Shown here: piece by piece, positions 41,802 through 42,897 of the stretch
Position numbering within the stretch: position 1 is the first letter of the stretch
Layout of the letters: each line of letters opens with the position of its first letter
DNA from: Lachnospiraceae bacterium
Lineage (GTDB): Bacteria; Bacillota; Clostridia; Lachnospirales; Lachnospiraceae
Direction: 5' to 3'
Length of the DNA: 42,897 nucleotides
Assembly: GCA_017436865.1 (NCBI GenBank)
Contig: JAFSCH010000028.1
Coordinates: 1-42,897 of the forward strand
Position numbers and translations under genes: made by a program
Notes under the pieces: generated by a model
What the model saw: the letters and a program-made list of their open reading frames with translations, nothing else
Database searches by the model: none
What the model was told of the DNA's origin: nothing

Positions 41802-42561
41802 AAAGATAAGAATTTCCGATTTTTCCTATTCTTTTTACAGTACCGGTTTCTAATAATACATTTAACCCAGTTGTAGCATAACCTTGTGGAATATGCGCGC
41901 ATTTGGCAAAGTCCTTTGTTGTGAAGCGTTCTGGCAAAGAATCGGGTAAGAGCTTTGCATAATCAGCCATTGAATCAATTCGTAGTTCGTCAAATATATC
42001 AAGTGGTGTTCCATCTATTCTGGAGGAACCTCTTTTTTTATCATGACTCCAACCGTTTAAATAGCGAATTTCTTCGACATCAATCAAAGAAATAATAAAA
42101 TGCAGCCTTGGATTAGCTAGAAACATTTTTATACGATAGAGCTCAGGAATAATCTGATAAAAAGTACCTGTTTTTGGAGATTTTCTCTTATTGGAGATTT
42201 CACCAGTTTCTGGATTAAGCCAAGATAACCATTTCTTATGTGCAACAGGATAGATAATGGTTACATCGTGCTTTTGTAGAAAAAAGTCCAGTTTATTTCT
42301 CATGGTATTGAAATTTCTTGTTTGTACTTCAAAAATTTCACCATCTATGCAGATATCTGCAACATAGGTTCCAATTTTTACCTCATGATAAGATAGATTT
42401 GGGGCATAATAATATTTTAGTACAGAATGTATTGTTTTTTCACGTAAGGTCCCAATGCCATTTTGTCCCTGAAGACTACCAATCATTTTATTGCAAGCTT
42501 CAGAAAAAAGCTCATGGTCAATCGTTGTACAAAGTGGTTTATTTATATCTTGTTTCTTCAT
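41782..42561 (-). CDS. Putative PD-(D/E)XK-type nuclease with C-terminal winged helix (DUF8091-like)
   Basis: In this 259-residue protein, Glu41 in GIGTLREKTIHSVLKYYYA, Asp69 in VADICIDG and Glu78-Val-Gln80 in EIFEVQTRNF fit a PD-(D/E)XK core in which Gln replaces Lys. This is followed by KHDVTIIYPVAHKKWLSWL and a family-like GWSHDKKRGSSR stretch. Residues about 208-259 (ERFTTKDFAKCAHIPQGYA, then VLLETGTVKRIGKIGNSYLY) form a winged helix. I believe similar proteins occur across Lachnospiraceae and are grouped as DUF8091, but I could not check. The start has AGGA about ten bases upstream. It points toward the XRE pair from the other side of the terminator. Confidence 0.65.
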   Translation of the reverse strand: MKKQDINKPLCTTIDHELFSEACNKMIGSLQGQNGIGTLREKTIHSVLKYYYAPNLSYHEVKIGTYVADICIDGEIFEVQTRNFNTMRNKLDFFLQKHDVTIIYPVAHKKWLSWLNPETGEISNKRKSPKTGTFYQIIPELYRIKMFLANPRLHFIISLIDVEEIRYLNGWSHDKKRGSSRIDGTPLDIFDELRIDSMADYAKLLPDSLPERFTTKDFAKCAHIPQGYATTGLNVLLETGTVKRIGKIGNSYLYEKCNC

Positions 42562-42897
42562 AATTAAAAGTTCCTAAAAATAGATTGTTAAATTCAGGGT
42601 TAGCTAAGTAACATTCAAGGCTATGAGCACTCCTTTTCAGGTTTTGTGTATAGCAAATGAATATGCCTCAAATGCAAACCCGCTTGTTTGGTATTTCCTA
42701 AATGGAGCGCTCGGCATGTTTGATTTATTCTGCTTTACTCAATTCGCAGCATGATAGCCGGCTGGGGCGGCACTTAACATATACTACGCTGTGAAATGAA
42801 GTTATATTTTGTTTTGGACATATACAAGGAAAAGTATTATAAAATGTCCAATAATCTGCTCTTTTTAATGTAAAAAAGCTTTGTTTGGACATATGCA
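42562..42897. other. Gene-free right end with TTGGACA inverted motifs
   Basis: I see no reading frame worth naming. TTGGACA (about 42815), TGTCCAA (about 42846) and TTGGACATAT (near 42885) form an inverted pair and a direct copy. The left part (about 42690-42780) is more GC-rich than the surroundings. The window ends before the next gene. Confidence 0.35.

Overview
The window is the replication-origin region of a low-GC Gram-positive bacterium. It most likely comes from a member of the Lachnospiraceae (Clostridium cluster XIVa). The gene order supports this: rpmH-rnpA-yidD-yidC-jag-mnmE-mnmG-rsmG-parA-parB on one side of the origin and dnaA-dnaN-yaaA-recF-gyrB-gyrA on the other. So do strong AGGAGG ribosome sites, a DUF3881 protein and a DUF4446 protein. 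I cannot name the species from sequence alone.

Layout. Positions 1-9000 (mostly minus strand) hold tRNA-Pro(CGG), a small membrane protein, trmB, a D,D-carboxypeptidase, a chemoreceptor, a DEDDh exonuclease, and a TetR/hydrolase pair beside two gene remnants. Positions 9307-12439 hold a compact operon of four nuclease-like proteins and one 53-residue membrane protein with an EF-hand loop, and no DNA methyltransferase. It lies next to tRNA-Arg(CCT), of which a broken partial copy sits about 215 bases away. Positions 13044-18886 hold DUF3881, serS, an HD-GYP protein, DUF4446, parB and parA. Positions 18887-19612 have no gene but carry two perfect parS sites, one at the centre of a 40-base palindrome, with two GC-rich structured elements between them. 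Positions 19613-30232 hold a two-component pair, rsmG, mnmG, mnmE, a GNAT and a Cof-type HAD gene, jag, yidC, yidD, rnpA and rpmH. The origin is bipartite: DnaA boxes lie upstream of dnaA (30540-30950) and between dnaA and dnaN (32437-32664). The second part has an AT-rich unwinding region and a DnaA-trio-like tract. Positions 32715-40465 run dnaN, a MazG-like gene, a small unknown gene, yaaA, recF, gyrB and gyrA. The right end has a membrane protein/XRE regulator pair and a putative nuclease with a winged helix.

Genes run away from the origin on both sides, so most are on the leading strand; dacF and the last two minus-strand genes are exceptions. Origin firing (DnaA, DnaN, RecF, gyrase), origin segregation (ParA, ParB, parS), membrane insertion (YidC, YidD, Jag) and tRNA/rRNA modification (MnmE, MnmG, RsmG, TrmB, RnpA) are clustered here.

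The most unusual content is the methyltransferase-free nuclease operon and several families of short structured repeats in the gaps left of the origin. One is a two-hairpin element of about 90 bases present four times. Another is a 27-base inverted repeat with compensatory changes in its arms. The third is a pair of GC-rich elements between the parS sites. All assignments rest on reading the sequence by eye; no database search was run.
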